A stretch of 64,000 bases of DNA from assembly GCF_020169415.1 (NCBI RefSeq), contig NZ_JAIULG010000016.1, forward strand, positions 16,834-80,833. The letters run 5' to 3'. Both the position numbers and the translations under genes were made by a program. The notes beneath the pieces are model-generated. The model was not told the origin of the DNA, searched no databases, and saw nothing but the letters and a program-made list of their open reading frames with translations. The first letter of the stretch is position 1. The number at the start of each line of letters is the position of its first letter. Shown in pieces: positions 23,944 to 32,494 of the stretch. The DNA comes from Tsukamurella sp. M9C (GTDB taxonomy: Bacteria; Actinomycetota; Actinomycetes; Mycobacteriales; Mycobacteriaceae).

Positions 23944-25218
23944 ATGGATGCGAACCTGATCCAGCACCTCATCACCGTTCCGCTATTCACCGGCATCATC
24001 GGCTACATCACCAACTGGACCGGCATCCTCATGCTGTTCGAGCCGAAGAAGTTCTACGGCGTCAAGGTGCCCGGGATGGCGACCCTGTATCCGCTGCTGC
24101 CGCGCCGGGTCCAGGTGATCCCCGCGATCATGCCCGACGGCCGCGTCGGCTGGCAGGGGATCGTGCCCTCGCGGGCGGAGAAGATGGCGAGCATCGCCGT
24201 CGACAAGTCGCTCAACAAGGTGGGCAGCATCGCCGAGTTCTACGAGGTGATGGATCCGGAACACGTCTCCGAGGTGCTCACTCGGGCGTCGCTGCCGATG
24301 ATCCCGTCGATCGTGGAATCCGTGATGCAGCGCGAGAACCCGCGCCTGTGGTACTCGCTCCCCGAGGACGTCAAGCTGCTGGTCTTCCGCCGCGTGTCCG
24401 CCTCGCTGCCCAAGGACGTCCGGAAGATCACGTCGACCATCGGCGAGAACATCGACGACTACATCGACGCCAAGCTGCTGGTGATCCGGTACCTCACGAA
24501 CAATCCCTCGGTACTGAAGGACATCTTCTACAACATGGGCCGCAAGGAGCTGAAGTTCATGCAGAACTTCGGCTTCTACTTCGGCTTCCCCATGGGCTTC
24601 CTGCTCGTGGCGCTGCTGCACTTCTTCCCGTATTGGTGGCTGCTCCCGCTGGGCGGGATCGTGATCGGCTACGTGGTGAACTACATCGGCATCCTGATGA
24701 TCTTCGAGCCGATCCACCCCACCTGGTGGGTGCCGTGGAAGCAGGGCCTGTTCCTCAAGCGGAAGAAGGAGATCGGCGAGCAGTACGCCATCGTCATGGC
24801 GGACAAGGTCATCACGATCGAGAACATCTGCGACGAGCTGCTGCACGGCCCGCGGTCCGACCGCACGCGCGCCACCGTCGAGTCGGTGCTGCGCGATTCG
24901 ATCGACAACGCGGCCGGGTGGGCCCGCGGCTTCGTCAAGCTGTCGGTGGGGTCCGAGGCCTACGACCGGGTGCCGCAACTGGTGGGCGCCGAGGCGCTCA
25001 AGGTCGCGCAGGCGACGGTCAGCGAGCCGAAGTTCGTCGCCGAGCAGCAGTCGAAGGTGCGCGAGTTCGTGATCGAGCGGATGAGCAAGCTCAGCCCGGA
25101 GGACCTCAGCGAGCTGCTCCGATCGGCGATCAAGCAGGATGAGTGGCTGCTGTTCCTGCACGGCGCGGTGCTCGGCTCGTTCGCCGGGTTCCTCCATCTA
25201 GCGATATTCGGGGTGTGA
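23944..25218 (+). CDS. DUF445 family membrane protein
   Basis: 424 residues. An N-terminal helix (VPLFTGIIGYITNWTGILMLFEP) recurs near residue 235 as IVIGYVVNYIGILMIFEPIHP, giving the internal repeat typical of DUF445 proteins; helices also lie around residues 205-245 and at the extreme C-terminus (WLLFLHGAVLGSFAGFLHLAIF). The large central region is soluble and alpha-helical. Function is unknown. The stop overlaps the start of the next gene, so the two products probably act together. Confidence 0.8.
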   Translation: MDANLIQHLITVPLFTGIIGYITNWTGILMLFEPKKFYGVKVPGMATLYPLLPRRVQVIPAIMPDGRVGWQGIVPSRAEKMASIAVDKSLNKVGSIAEFYEVMDPEHVSEVLTRASLPMIPSIVESVMQRENPRLWYSLPEDVKLLVFRRVSASLPKDVRKITSTIGENIDDYIDAKLLVIRYLTNNPSVLKDIFYNMGRKELKFMQNFGFYFGFPMGFLLVALLHFFPYWWLLPLGGIVIGYVVNYIGILMIFEPIHPTWWVPWKQGLFLKRKKEIGEQYAIVMADKVITIENICDELLHGPRSDRTRATVESVLRDSIDNAAGWARGFVKLSVGSEAYDRVPQLVGAEALKVAQATVSEPKFVAEQQSKVREFVIERMSKLSPEDLSELLRSAIKQDEWLLFLHGAVLGSFAGFLHLAIFGV

Positions 25219-26045
25219 CAGACGTGAGTGAGAAGTCCCGTTCCTCCGCGGCCTCCGGCGACGAGGTCGTCGACGAGAACCGTGAGCTCGCGGTCCGCGA
25301 CGGCGGCGAGGTCGCCGCGGCGGAGAAGCAGGAGTCCGGCGGGCTCCTCGGCCGGCTGGGGCGCGTCTCGAACTCCGCCTTCAGCGTGACCCGCGAGCTC
25401 GGCGGCTCGGCGCAGCGCCTCACGCAGCAGTTCGTGAGCGAGGCCGGCCATCTCGTGGACGTCGCGCTGACCACCGAGGTCGCGCCGCGCATCGTCGTGC
25501 ACGGGGAGGTCGTGGACGAGCTGCTCGAGCAGGCCCCCGAGCCCGTCGCTACTCCCGACGAGCTCCGCCGCACGGGCGATCGGCTCCTCGCGCAGTCCGC
25601 CGAGCCCGCGGGCGCGCAGACGCCGCACCCCGCGTACGAGCACCTCCTGCAGGAGCTGTGCCCGGACGAGGCCCGCATCCTGCGGCTGCTGTTCAACGAC
25701 GGTGCCCAGCCCGCCATCGACGTGCGCACGAACCGCCCGTTCGGCGTGGGCGCCGAGACGGTGGCCGCCGGCGTGTCGATGATCCCCGAGGTCGCCGGCT
25801 GCCGGAACCCCGACCGGATCGCCGAGTACCTCGGCAACCTGCACCGCCTGGGCCTGATCTGGTTCTCCAAGGAGCAGGTCGACGTGCGGCGCTACGAGTT
25901 GCTGCAGGTGCAGCCCCAGCTGCTCGACGCGCTGAGCAGCGCGGGCCGGTATGCGAAGACCGTTCGCCGCCGGATCGAGATCACGCCCTTCGGCCGCGCC
26001 TTCTACACCACCTGCTTCTCCCCGTCGTCCGGCTTCGCGGACTAG
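25215..26045 (+). CDS. Abi-alpha-like (DUF4393) protein coupled to DUF445 gene
   Basis: 276-residue soluble protein. The acidic N-terminal 40 residues are low-complexity; the rest resembles the Abi-alpha/DUF4393 family: a core around EHLLQELCPDEARILRLLF, then IAEYLGNLHRLGLIWF and the end RRIEITPFGRAFYTTCF, which looks like a winged-helix reader. Abi-alpha proteins are named from an abortive-infection gene, but most are uncharacterised. GTG 25215 overlaps the DUF445 stop; GTG 25224 is an equally likely start (273 residues). It ends in a CTAG shared with the convergent rpiR-type gene. Confidence 0.6.
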   Translation: MTDVSEKSRSSAASGDEVVDENRELAVRDGGEVAAAEKQESGGLLGRLGRVSNSAFSVTRELGGSAQRLTQQFVSEAGHLVDVALTTEVAPRIVVHGEVVDELLEQAPEPVATPDELRRTGDRLLAQSAEPAGAQTPHPAYEHLLQELCPDEARILRLLFNDGAQPAIDVRTNRPFGVGAETVAAGVSMIPEVAGCRNPDRIAEYLGNLHRLGLIWFSKEQVDVRRYELLQVQPQLLDALSSAGRYAKTVRRRIEITPFGRAFYTTCFSPSSGFAD

Positions 26046-26929
26046 GTCGCGCGGGCTCCGCTCGTCGGCGGCAGGTGCTGGGGATGGACGGCCTCCCGGG
26101 TGATCGCGAGAGCCGATTCGAGGTCGCCGTAGCGCAGTTGGGCGACGCGGACGAACAGGAAGTCGACCACGGCGAGCTGTGTGAGACGGCTGGCGAGGGC
26201 CGCCGCCCGCAGCGGTGACTCCTGCGCGACGGTGAGCAGGAGGCGGTCGGCCGCCCGCCCCAGGGGGGACTCGGGGGCGTTGGTCACGGCGACGCCGAGG
26301 GCTCCGCGCTGGGTCGCGAGCTGCAGGGCGCGGTGCACCTCGACGGTGGTCCCGCTGAACGAGACGGCGACGGCGACGGAGTCCGGAGTCGCGAGCGCCG
26401 CGTGGACGAGCTGCATGTGCGTGTCCGGCGAGTACTGGCAGGACAGGCCGATGCGCTGCAGCTTCTGGGAGAGGTCGAGCGCCGCGAGGCCGCTGGCCCC
26501 GACGCCGAAGGCGTGGCACCGTCCGTGCTCGGCGATCGCCTGTGCCACGGTCTCGAGGGCGTCGTGGTCGATCAGGCGGGCGGTCTGCTCGAGGGAGCGG
26601 GCCTCGTGGAAGGCGATCTTGGCGACGACGGTGGCGAGGTCGTCCGCGTCGTTGATGGCGCCCTCGGCGATGTCGGACCGTTCGAGTTCGACTTGGCGGC
26701 GGGACAGCTCCTGCGCCAGGGCGATCCGCAGATCGGGGTAGCCGCCGAACCCCAGCGCGCGGGCGAACCGGACGACGCTGGCCTGCGATGCGCCGGCGGC
26801 CTCCGCCAGCTCGGTGATCGTCGCGGCGACCGCGCGCTCGGGGTCGCCGATCACCGTCGCGGCGACCTTGGCCTCTGCCGGGCGCAAGGTCGGAACGACG
26901 GATCGTATGCGGTCGATGGTGCCGTCCAC
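26042..26929 (-). CDS. murR: RpiR-family regulator, probable MurR
   Basis: 295-residue RpiR-type regulator: N-terminal HTH_6 domain (about 1-77; ITELAEAAGASQASVVRFARALGFGGYPDLRIALAQEL) and C-terminal SIS domain that binds sugar phosphates (AFGVGASGLAALDLSQKLQRIGL; AVSFSGTTVEVHRALQLA). It is divergent from murQ-murP-mupG. In E. coli and S. aureus MurR represses MurNAc genes and is relieved by MurNAc-6-phosphate; that role is inferred from context. A candidate operator lies at 26973-26985. Confidence 0.85.
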   Translation of the reverse strand: MDGTIDRIRSVVPTLRPAEAKVAATVIGDPERAVAATITELAEAAGASQASVVRFARALGFGGYPDLRIALAQELSRRQVELERSDIAEGAINDADDLATVVAKIAFHEARSLEQTARLIDHDALETVAQAIAEHGRCHAFGVGASGLAALDLSQKLQRIGLSCQYSPDTHMQLVHAALATPDSVAVAVSFSGTTVEVHRALQLATQRGALGVAVTNAPESPLGRAADRLLLTVAQESPLRAAALASRLTQLAVVDFLFVRVAQLRYGDLESALAITREAVHPQHLPPTSGARAT

Positions 26930-26972
26930 AGCTCCCCCTCCAGCGTCTCGGCGAGTATTCCACAGCAGTTCT

Positions 26973-26985
26973 GAAAATTATCTTC
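26973..26985. promoter_or_regulatory. candidate MurR operator
   Basis: GAAAATTATCTTC is an A/T-rich imperfect palindrome (one mismatched pair) between the divergent rpiR and murQ genes, of the GAA...TTC form used by RpiR proteins. It overlaps GATAAT, a likely -10 for the minus-strand gene. TAATCT (27005-27010) could be the -10 for murQ. Confidence 0.5.
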
Positions 26986-27039
26986 GCATGAGCTCGTTCG
27001 TGTGTAATCTTTCGTCATCGCCGGAGCGGAAGGGATGCC

Positions 27040-27939
27040 GTGCACGAGATCGCCACGACGGAGAGCCGGAACAGCCGGACCATGGAGCTCGACGAGTTCA
27101 CGGTCGAACAGCTGCTCACGGCCATGAACGACGAGGACCGGCTCGTCCCCGACGCGGTGCGCCGCGTCCTCCCGGAGGTCGAGCGCGCCGTCGAGCTCGC
27201 GGTGACGGCGCTGCGGTCCGGCGGCAGGCTCATCTACCAGGGCGCCGGCACCAGCGGCCGGCTCGGCGTGCTCGACGCGGCGGAGTGCCCCCCGACGTTC
27301 GGCGTCCCGCCGGGCGTGGTCGTCGGGGTCCTCGCCGGCGGCGACGCGGCGATGTTCCGGTCCGAGGAGGGCGCCGAGGACTCCCCCGAACGCGGCCGGG
27401 ACGATCTCGTCGCGCTCGGCGTGACCCCCGCCGACGTCGTGATCGGCATCGCGGCGTCCGGCCGAACGCCGTACGTCATCGGGGGCCTGGACCACGCGCG
27501 GGCGGTCGGGGCGTCGACGGTGGCCCTCTCCTGCAACCCCGGTGCCGCGATCTCCGCGCACGCGCAGGTCGCCATCGAGGTCGACAACGGCCCCGAGGTG
27601 CTCACCGGCTCCACCCGCCTCAAGGCCGGTACCAGCCAGAAGCTGATCCTCAACATGATCTCGACGGCCGCGATGGTGCGGACGGGCAAGGCCTATTCGA
27701 ACCTGATGGTCGACGTGGCGCCCAGCAACGTCAAGCTGGCGGGCCGCGTGGTCCGCATCATCCGCGAGGCCACGGGCGCCGACGAGGCCGCCGCCCGCGC
27801 GGCCTCCGCCGCGGCGGACGGACACGCCAAGACCGCGATCGTGATGATCCTCGCCGACGTCGACGCCCCGACCGCCCGCCGGCGCCTCGCCGACGCGGAC
27901 GGCCTCGTCCGCGTCGCCATCCGCTCCACCGAATCCTGA
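27040..27939 (+). CDS. murQ: N-acetylmuramic acid 6-phosphate etherase
   Basis: 299-residue SIS-fold lyase that cuts the D-lactyl ether of MurNAc-6-phosphate to give GlcNAc-6-phosphate and lactate. Signature segments: GGRLIYQGAGTSGRLGVLDAAECPPTFG (about 65-92), the catalytic EEGAEDSPERG, GIAASGRTPYVIGGL, and KAGTSQKLILNMISTAAMVRTGKAYSNLMVDV read as separate family blocks. GTG 27040 has GGAAGGGA 4 bases upstream. Its product feeds the deacetylase NagA encoded 5 kb to the left. Confidence 0.97.
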   Translation: MHEIATTESRNSRTMELDEFTVEQLLTAMNDEDRLVPDAVRRVLPEVERAVELAVTALRSGGRLIYQGAGTSGRLGVLDAAECPPTFGVPPGVVVGVLAGGDAAMFRSEEGAEDSPERGRDDLVALGVTPADVVIGIAASGRTPYVIGGLDHARAVGASTVALSCNPGAAISAHAQVAIEVDNGPEVLTGSTRLKAGTSQKLILNMISTAAMVRTGKAYSNLMVDVAPSNVKLAGRVVRIIREATGADEAAARAASAAADGHAKTAIVMILADVDAPTARRRLADADGLVRVAIRSTES

Positions 27940-27960
27940 TCCGTAGGGAGGACTGCTCTG

Positions 27961-29442
27961 ATGGACTACACCGAACTCGGCGAGAAGGTTCTGCGGCTCG
28001 TCGGCGGAACCGGCAATGTCGCCTCGCACACCAATTGCATGACGCGCCTGCGGATCAACGTCGAGGACCAGGCGGCCGTCGACGTCGCCGGCATCCGCGC
28101 CCTCGACGGCGTGCAGGGCGTCGTCGACGGCCCCCAGCTGCAGATCGTCGTGGGCCCGGGCCACGCCGAACGCCTGCGGGAGGGCTTCGGGGACGTGCTC
28201 GCCGCGGCTCGGGCCGCGGAGTCCGGTTCGGAGTCCGACGTCGTCGTGGCGCTCGACAAGGTGGCCGACGACGTGCGCGAGGCCGAGCTGGACTCCCTGG
28301 CGACCCGCACGCAGGCGAAGGTGAAGGCACGGCAGACGAGCCGCCTGCAGGTCGCGCTCAAGCACGTCGGCAACATCTTCATCCCGCTCTTCCCGGGCTT
28401 CATCGCCTGCGGCATCATCGCGGCGATCGCCAACATCTGGAAGCTGATCGACCCCTCGGTGACGGGCAATCCGTGGTTCCTGGTGTTCGCGGCCATGGGA
28501 ACGCTCCTCATCGGCAGTCTGAACCTGATCGTCGGCCTGAACACGGCCAAGGAGTTCGGGGGCTCGCCGGTGCTCGGCTTCGTCGCCGGCGGCCTGCCCT
28601 ACCTGCCCGCGCTCGCGGGCATCGCGGCGAACCCCAAGACCGGCGCCGAAGCGGTCCCGCTGACGATCCCCGTGGTCGGCCAGCTGAGCCCCGGTCTCGG
28701 CGGCGTGATCGGCGTGATGGCCACGGCGTGGTTGTTCGCGGCGATCGAGAAGCGGCTGCGCGCACGCGTTCCCGCGAGCCTGGACCTGTTCGTGGTGCCC
28801 GTGTTCACCGTGCTGGTGGGCGCGGTGGTGAGCCTGTTCGTGATCATGCCGATCGCGGCGCTCGTGATGCGCGGGGTCACCTGGTTCCTCGTCGACTTCG
28901 CGCTCGAGCAGGGCGGCGTCTTCGGCGGCTTCCTGATGTCGGCGCTGTTCCTGCCGCTGGTGATGCTCGGCCTGCACCACGGGCTGACGCCGGTGCACGT
29001 GCAGCTGATCGCGGACCTCGGCTACACGCCGCTGCTGCCCATCCTGGCCATGGCCGGCGCGGGGCAGGACGGCGCGGCCATCGCGATCTGGCTCAAGACC
29101 CGCAACCCGAAGCTCAAGCGGATCATCAAGGGCGCGTTGCCGCTCGGCCTGGTCGGCATCGGCGAGCCGCTCATCTACGGCGTCTCGCTCCCGCTGTTCT
29201 ATCCCTTCATCACGGCCTGTCTCGGTGCCGGTTTCGGTGGTGCCTTCGTGGCCTGGGGGATGGAGGTCAGCGGCGGATTCGGTGCCCAGACCATCGGGCT
29301 GTCGGGGGTTCTGATGACGGGCGTGATCTCGGCGGGCGGGTGGCTCTGGTACCTCGGGGGCATCGCCGTCGGAGCGCTGGCCGGCTTCGTGCTCACCTAC
29401 CTGTTCGGCTTCAAGGAATCGATGGAATCGCGCCTGGCCTGA
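27961..29442 (+). CDS. murP: MurNAc-type PTS permease EIIBC
   Basis: 493 residues: EIIB domain (1-80) with the phosphorylated cysteine in SHTNCMTRLRINV (C27), a linker, then a membrane EIIC domain (about 125-490) with the family motif GIGEPLIYGVSLPLFYPF. It belongs to the sucrose/MurNAc EIIBC group. No EIIA is attached, as in E. coli MurP, which borrows EIIA-Glc; the local candidate is the EIIA at 23329. GGAGG lies 7 bases upstream of the ATG. The operon position between murQ and mupG supports MurNAc or MurNAc-GlcNAc as cargo. Confidence 0.93.
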   Translation: MDYTELGEKVLRLVGGTGNVASHTNCMTRLRINVEDQAAVDVAGIRALDGVQGVVDGPQLQIVVGPGHAERLREGFGDVLAAARAAESGSESDVVVALDKVADDVREAELDSLATRTQAKVKARQTSRLQVALKHVGNIFIPLFPGFIACGIIAAIANIWKLIDPSVTGNPWFLVFAAMGTLLIGSLNLIVGLNTAKEFGGSPVLGFVAGGLPYLPALAGIAANPKTGAEAVPLTIPVVGQLSPGLGGVIGVMATAWLFAAIEKRLRARVPASLDLFVVPVFTVLVGAVVSLFVIMPIAALVMRGVTWFLVDFALEQGGVFGGFLMSALFLPLVMLGLHHGLTPVHVQLIADLGYTPLLPILAMAGAGQDGAAIAIWLKTRNPKLKRIIKGALPLGLVGIGEPLIYGVSLPLFYPFITACLGAGFGGAFVAWGMEVSGGFGAQTIGLSGVLMTGVISAGGWLWYLGGIAVGALAGFVLTYLFGFKESMESRLA

Positions 29443-29464
29443 GCCGCGCACCGGAGGGACGACC

Positions 29465-30508
29465 ATGCTGCACTCGCTCTATCCCACGGACGATCCCGCG
29501 CTGCGCCGGAGCGTGGCCCTGGCCGCCGCCCGCGCCGGCCGGGGGCTCGTGTTCACCTCTCTGCACATCCCCGAGAGCTCGGGGTTGCGGGCGTTCGGCG
29601 CGGAGCTCGCGGGCCTGCACCGCGAGCTCGGCATCGAGTTCTGCGCCGACGTCTCGCCGAAGGCCCTCGCTCTGCTCGGGGTGGATCTCGCGGGGCTGGG
29701 GATGCTCCGGGCCTGGGGCGTCACGACGGTCCGCATCGACTTCGGCTTCTCCCCGGACGAGGTGCGCGCCATCGCGGCCGCCGGGCCCTTCCGGATCGCC
29801 GTCAACGCCAGCACGGTGACGCCGGAGGAACTGGATGAGCTCGCCGGCCTCGACCCGGTGGGCTGGCACAACTACTACCCGCGTCCGGAGACCGGCCTCT
29901 CCGAGGACTTCTTCGCCGGCCAGAATGCGCTGCTGCGCGGGCGGGGTCACGACGTGGTGACGTTCATCCCGGGGGAGCGCGAGTTCCGGGCGCCGCTGCA
30001 GCTGGGGCTGCCGACGCTCGAATCGCACCGGCACGCCAACGCCTACGTCAACCACGCACGGGTGCTCGCGGCCTGCCCGGACACCGAGGTGGCCTGCGCC
30101 GAGGGGACGGTGCTGCCGCAGCACGAGGAGTGGATCGAACGCCGTGAGCGGCACGGCGAGATCGTGGTACCGCTCGCTTCGGTCCCCGGGGCGATGCGGC
30201 ACCTGCTCGACGGTCCGCTGCGTCTCCGGCCGGAGGGGACCGCGGCATCGCATCGCATCGAGGGCACGCGCGGCGGCCCCGTCCCGCCGGACGCGGTCAA
30301 CGGGACGCGGCGATCACGAGGCAGTCTTCAGGTGGACGTCGCGTCCATGGGGCGGTACCGCGGCGAGGTGCACCTGATGCGAGAGGACCTGCCGCTGACC
30401 GCCGCGCAGGTCCGGGTCGCCGAGATCGCCGGGCCCTACACCGATCTCGTCGACCTGCTGCGGCCCGGTCAGACCATCCGCTTCGTCGTCGCGCCCGCGG
30501 TGGAGTGA
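29465..30508 (+). CDS. mupG: 6-phospho-N-acetylmuramidase MupG (DUF871)
   Basis: 347-residue DUF871 protein: an N-terminal TIM barrel (SLYPTD, GRGLVFTSLHIPE, ADVSPKALALLG, LRIDFGFS-type segment near residue 95, WHNYYPRPETGLSEDFF) and a C-terminal beta-rich domain. The S. aureus homologue MupG cuts MurNAc-6-phosphate-GlcNAc disaccharide, working with MurP and MurQ from one operon; the same gene set is found here. GGAGGGACGACC precedes the ATG. Outside Firmicutes this trio is uncommon as far as I know. Confidence 0.88.
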   Translation: MLHSLYPTDDPALRRSVALAAARAGRGLVFTSLHIPESSGLRAFGAELAGLHRELGIEFCADVSPKALALLGVDLAGLGMLRAWGVTTVRIDFGFSPDEVRAIAAAGPFRIAVNASTVTPEELDELAGLDPVGWHNYYPRPETGLSEDFFAGQNALLRGRGHDVVTFIPGEREFRAPLQLGLPTLESHRHANAYVNHARVLAACPDTEVACAEGTVLPQHEEWIERRERHGEIVVPLASVPGAMRHLLDGPLRLRPEGTAASHRIEGTRGGPVPPDAVNGTRRSRGSLQVDVASMGRYRGEVHLMREDLPLTAAQVRVAEIAGPYTDLVDLLRPGQTIRFVVAPAVE

Positions 30509-30514
30509 TCGCGC

Positions 30515-31726
30515 CTACCGCGGGTACGCCAGGCGCCGGAGCAGGGTCTCGGCGGGGCCGCGCCTGCCCGCGCGTTCGAGCCGCACGGCGATCATGACGG
30601 TCGCGACCCAGACGGTGACCGCCAGCAGCGTCGCCGACCAACTGGACAGGTACTGGCCGAGACCCAGCCCCCACGCCGCGAGGAGCGGCGAGAAGACGAC
30701 CGACTGCGCGAGGTAGCCGCTCATCGACCGCTTGCCCAGCGCCTGCACCGCGGTCGCGAACGCCCCGGCGCCGCCCCGTTCCAGGCGGATCGCGAGCAGG
30801 CCGAACACTGCCACGTACCCGAGCCCGCCGAACAGCCCGCCCAGCGTGTGCAGGGCCAGCAGGACCCAGTCCGCCGTCGGGCCGAACGGAAGGGCGTCCA
30901 GGTTCTGCAGGGCGAGGAGGAGTCCCGTGCCCCAGCCGATCGCGAGGCCCACCACGGCGCACCGCCGGAGGAGGGCGGCATGCGCGGCGGGGGCGTCGAG
31001 GACGCGGTGCCGGGCGGCCAGCATGCCGAGCAGGACCGCGGCGGGCACGATGAATCCGAACACCACCGTCGGGATCATGATCTCGGCCCACGTCGTGACG
31101 CGCTCGGCCATCGCAGCTCCGTACTCCGGGATCGCGTTCGCGTCGGTGGTCGCGGCCGCCGTGCCGCCCGAATCCACCGATGCCGCAGCTACCACTGTGA
31201 GAACGGAGAATGCGCCGGAGAGCAGGACCAGGACGGACGCCCAGATCGCGAGGGCCCGGTCCGATCGGCGGAGGAACAGCCACACGAGGACGAGGCCGGT
31301 GATCGCGTAGGCGCCGAGGATGTCGCCGTACCAGAGCAGCGCGGCGTGGACGAAGCCGAACGCCAGCATCCACCAGTGCCGCCGCCGCAGGATCCGGCGG
31401 GCGACGCGTTGCTCCGTGCCCGCCGCGAGCTGGCGGGTGTACAGCTGGACGATGCCGTAGCCGAAGAGGAAGGCGAACATCGGGTACACGCGGCTGTCGA
31501 TGCCGGTGATCGCGACGGTCTGTACGACGCGATCGGCGACGGAACCGTCGGCGCTGTGCGCACCGGTGCCCGTCGGCCGGCCCCACAGGAAGTACGGCAC
31601 GTTCGCGACGGCGATGAGGACCAGCATGACGCCGCGTGCGAGGTCGGGAGCGATGCTCCGGCGGCCGGTGACGGAGGTGGGAGCGGCGACGGGCGAGGGG
31701 GAGTCGGTGCCCGGGGACGTGGTCAT
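30515..31726 (-). CDS. DUF418 family membrane protein
   Basis: 403-residue integral membrane protein with about ten helices. The opening RSIAPDLARGVMLVLIAVANVPYFLWG and the C-terminal LGKRSMSGYLAQSVVFSPLLAAWGLGLGQYLSSWSA blocks fit the DUF418/YeiB family. Function is unknown; such genes often lie near regulators. It converges on mupG (6 bases between stops) and is divergent from a MerR-type gene across about 54 bp. Confidence 0.8.
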   Translation of the reverse strand: MTTSPGTDSPSPVAAPTSVTGRRSIAPDLARGVMLVLIAVANVPYFLWGRPTGTGAHSADGSVADRVVQTVAITGIDSRVYPMFAFLFGYGIVQLYTRQLAAGTEQRVARRILRRRHWWMLAFGFVHAALLWYGDILGAYAITGLVLVWLFLRRSDRALAIWASVLVLLSGAFSVLTVVAAASVDSGGTAAATTDANAIPEYGAAMAERVTTWAEIMIPTVVFGFIVPAAVLLGMLAARHRVLDAPAAHAALLRRCAVVGLAIGWGTGLLLALQNLDALPFGPTADWVLLALHTLGGLFGGLGYVAVFGLLAIRLERGGAGAFATAVQALGKRSMSGYLAQSVVFSPLLAAWGLGLGQYLSSWSATLLAVTVWVATVMIAVRLERAGRRGPAETLLRRLAYPR

Positions 31727-31742
31727 GATGCGACCGTAAACG

Positions 31743-31773
31743 TTGCCCCAAGGGCACGGTCAAGCCGTACGCT
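31743..31773 (+). promoter_or_regulatory. MerR-type promoter with 19-bp spacer
   Basis: TTGCCC (31743-31748) and TACGCT (31768-31773) are 19 bp apart, the over-long spacing typical of promoters twisted open by MerR proteins. The dyad TGCCC-CAA-GGGCA (31744-31756) overlaps the -35, and GACCGT/ACGGTC (31732-31737, 31756-31761) flank it. The -10 ends 7 bases before the ATG. Confidence 0.5.
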
Positions 31774-31780
31774 CGAGCGC

Positions 31781-32485
31781 ATGCCCTGGAGCACGCGTGA
31801 GCTGGCCGAACTGGCCGGGACCACGGTCAAGGCGGTCCGTCACTACCACGAGATCGGCCTGCTCGACGAGCCCGAACGCCGGTCCAACGGCTACAAGCAG
31901 TACGGCGTCGCGCACCTCGTCCGGCTGCTGCGGATCACCCGCCTCAAGGAGCTGGGCGTCCCGCTCGCCGCGATGCACACCGGCGCCGCGGAGGACCTGC
32001 CGACCGCGATCCGCGCGCTGGACGGCGAACTCGCGGAGCGGATCGCGCGGCTGCAGCACATCCGGGCGGAGCTCGCGACGGCCCTGGAGCACAACGCCCC
32101 GCTCGACACCCCCGCGGCCTTCCACGCCGTGGCCGAATCCTTCTCCGATCGCGACCGCGCCCTCGCGACGGTGCTCGGCGGCGTCTTCGACGACGCCGCC
32201 CTCGGCGACCTCGGTGCGCTCATGGCGGAGTCGTCCGACGCCGACGAGCTCTTCGATGCGTTGCCGCCCGACGCCGAGGACGCGGCGATCGAGGACTTGG
32301 CCCGCCGGCTCGCGGCGACGATCCGGGAGCAGCACGCGCGGTTCCCGTGGATGGCCGACCCGAATGCGGCGTCCGTCCGCGGGCGGAACGCCGCGGAGCG
32401 GGCCCTGGGCGCCGCGTTCCTCGAGCTGTACAACCCGGCGCAGATGCGCGCCCTGGCCCGCGCCGCGGCGCTGCTGGACGAGTGA
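31781..32485 (+). CDS. MerR-family transcriptional regulator
   Basis: 234 residues. The N-terminal MerR winged helix is clear (STRELAELAGTTVKAVRHYHEIGLLDEPERRSNGYKQYGVAHLVRLLRI in successive blocks, residues 3-51), followed by a dimer helix (about 75-100) and a helical C-terminal domain that may bind a ligand, as in TipA-like proteins. ATG 31781 was chosen because the HTH begins at once and a -10 lies 7 bases upstream. It is divergent from DUF418, its most likely target besides itself. Confidence 0.85.
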   Translation: MPWSTRELAELAGTTVKAVRHYHEIGLLDEPERRSNGYKQYGVAHLVRLLRITRLKELGVPLAAMHTGAAEDLPTAIRALDGELAERIARLQHIRAELATALEHNAPLDTPAAFHAVAESFSDRDRALATVLGGVFDDAALGDLGALMAESSDADELFDALPPDAEDAAIEDLARRLAATIREQHARFPWMADPNAASVRGRNAAERALGAAFLELYNPAQMRALARAAALLDE

Positions 32486-32494
32486 CCCGCGCGG

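Noticed and set aside
26814..29819. Open frame of about 1000 codons on the plus strand, and one of 871 codons on the opposite strand (26851-29466), over murQ-murP
   Set aside because: Both are Arg/Gly/His-rich shadows of the real murQ, murP and mupG frames, which have recognisable domains. Long shadow frames are normal at this GC content.
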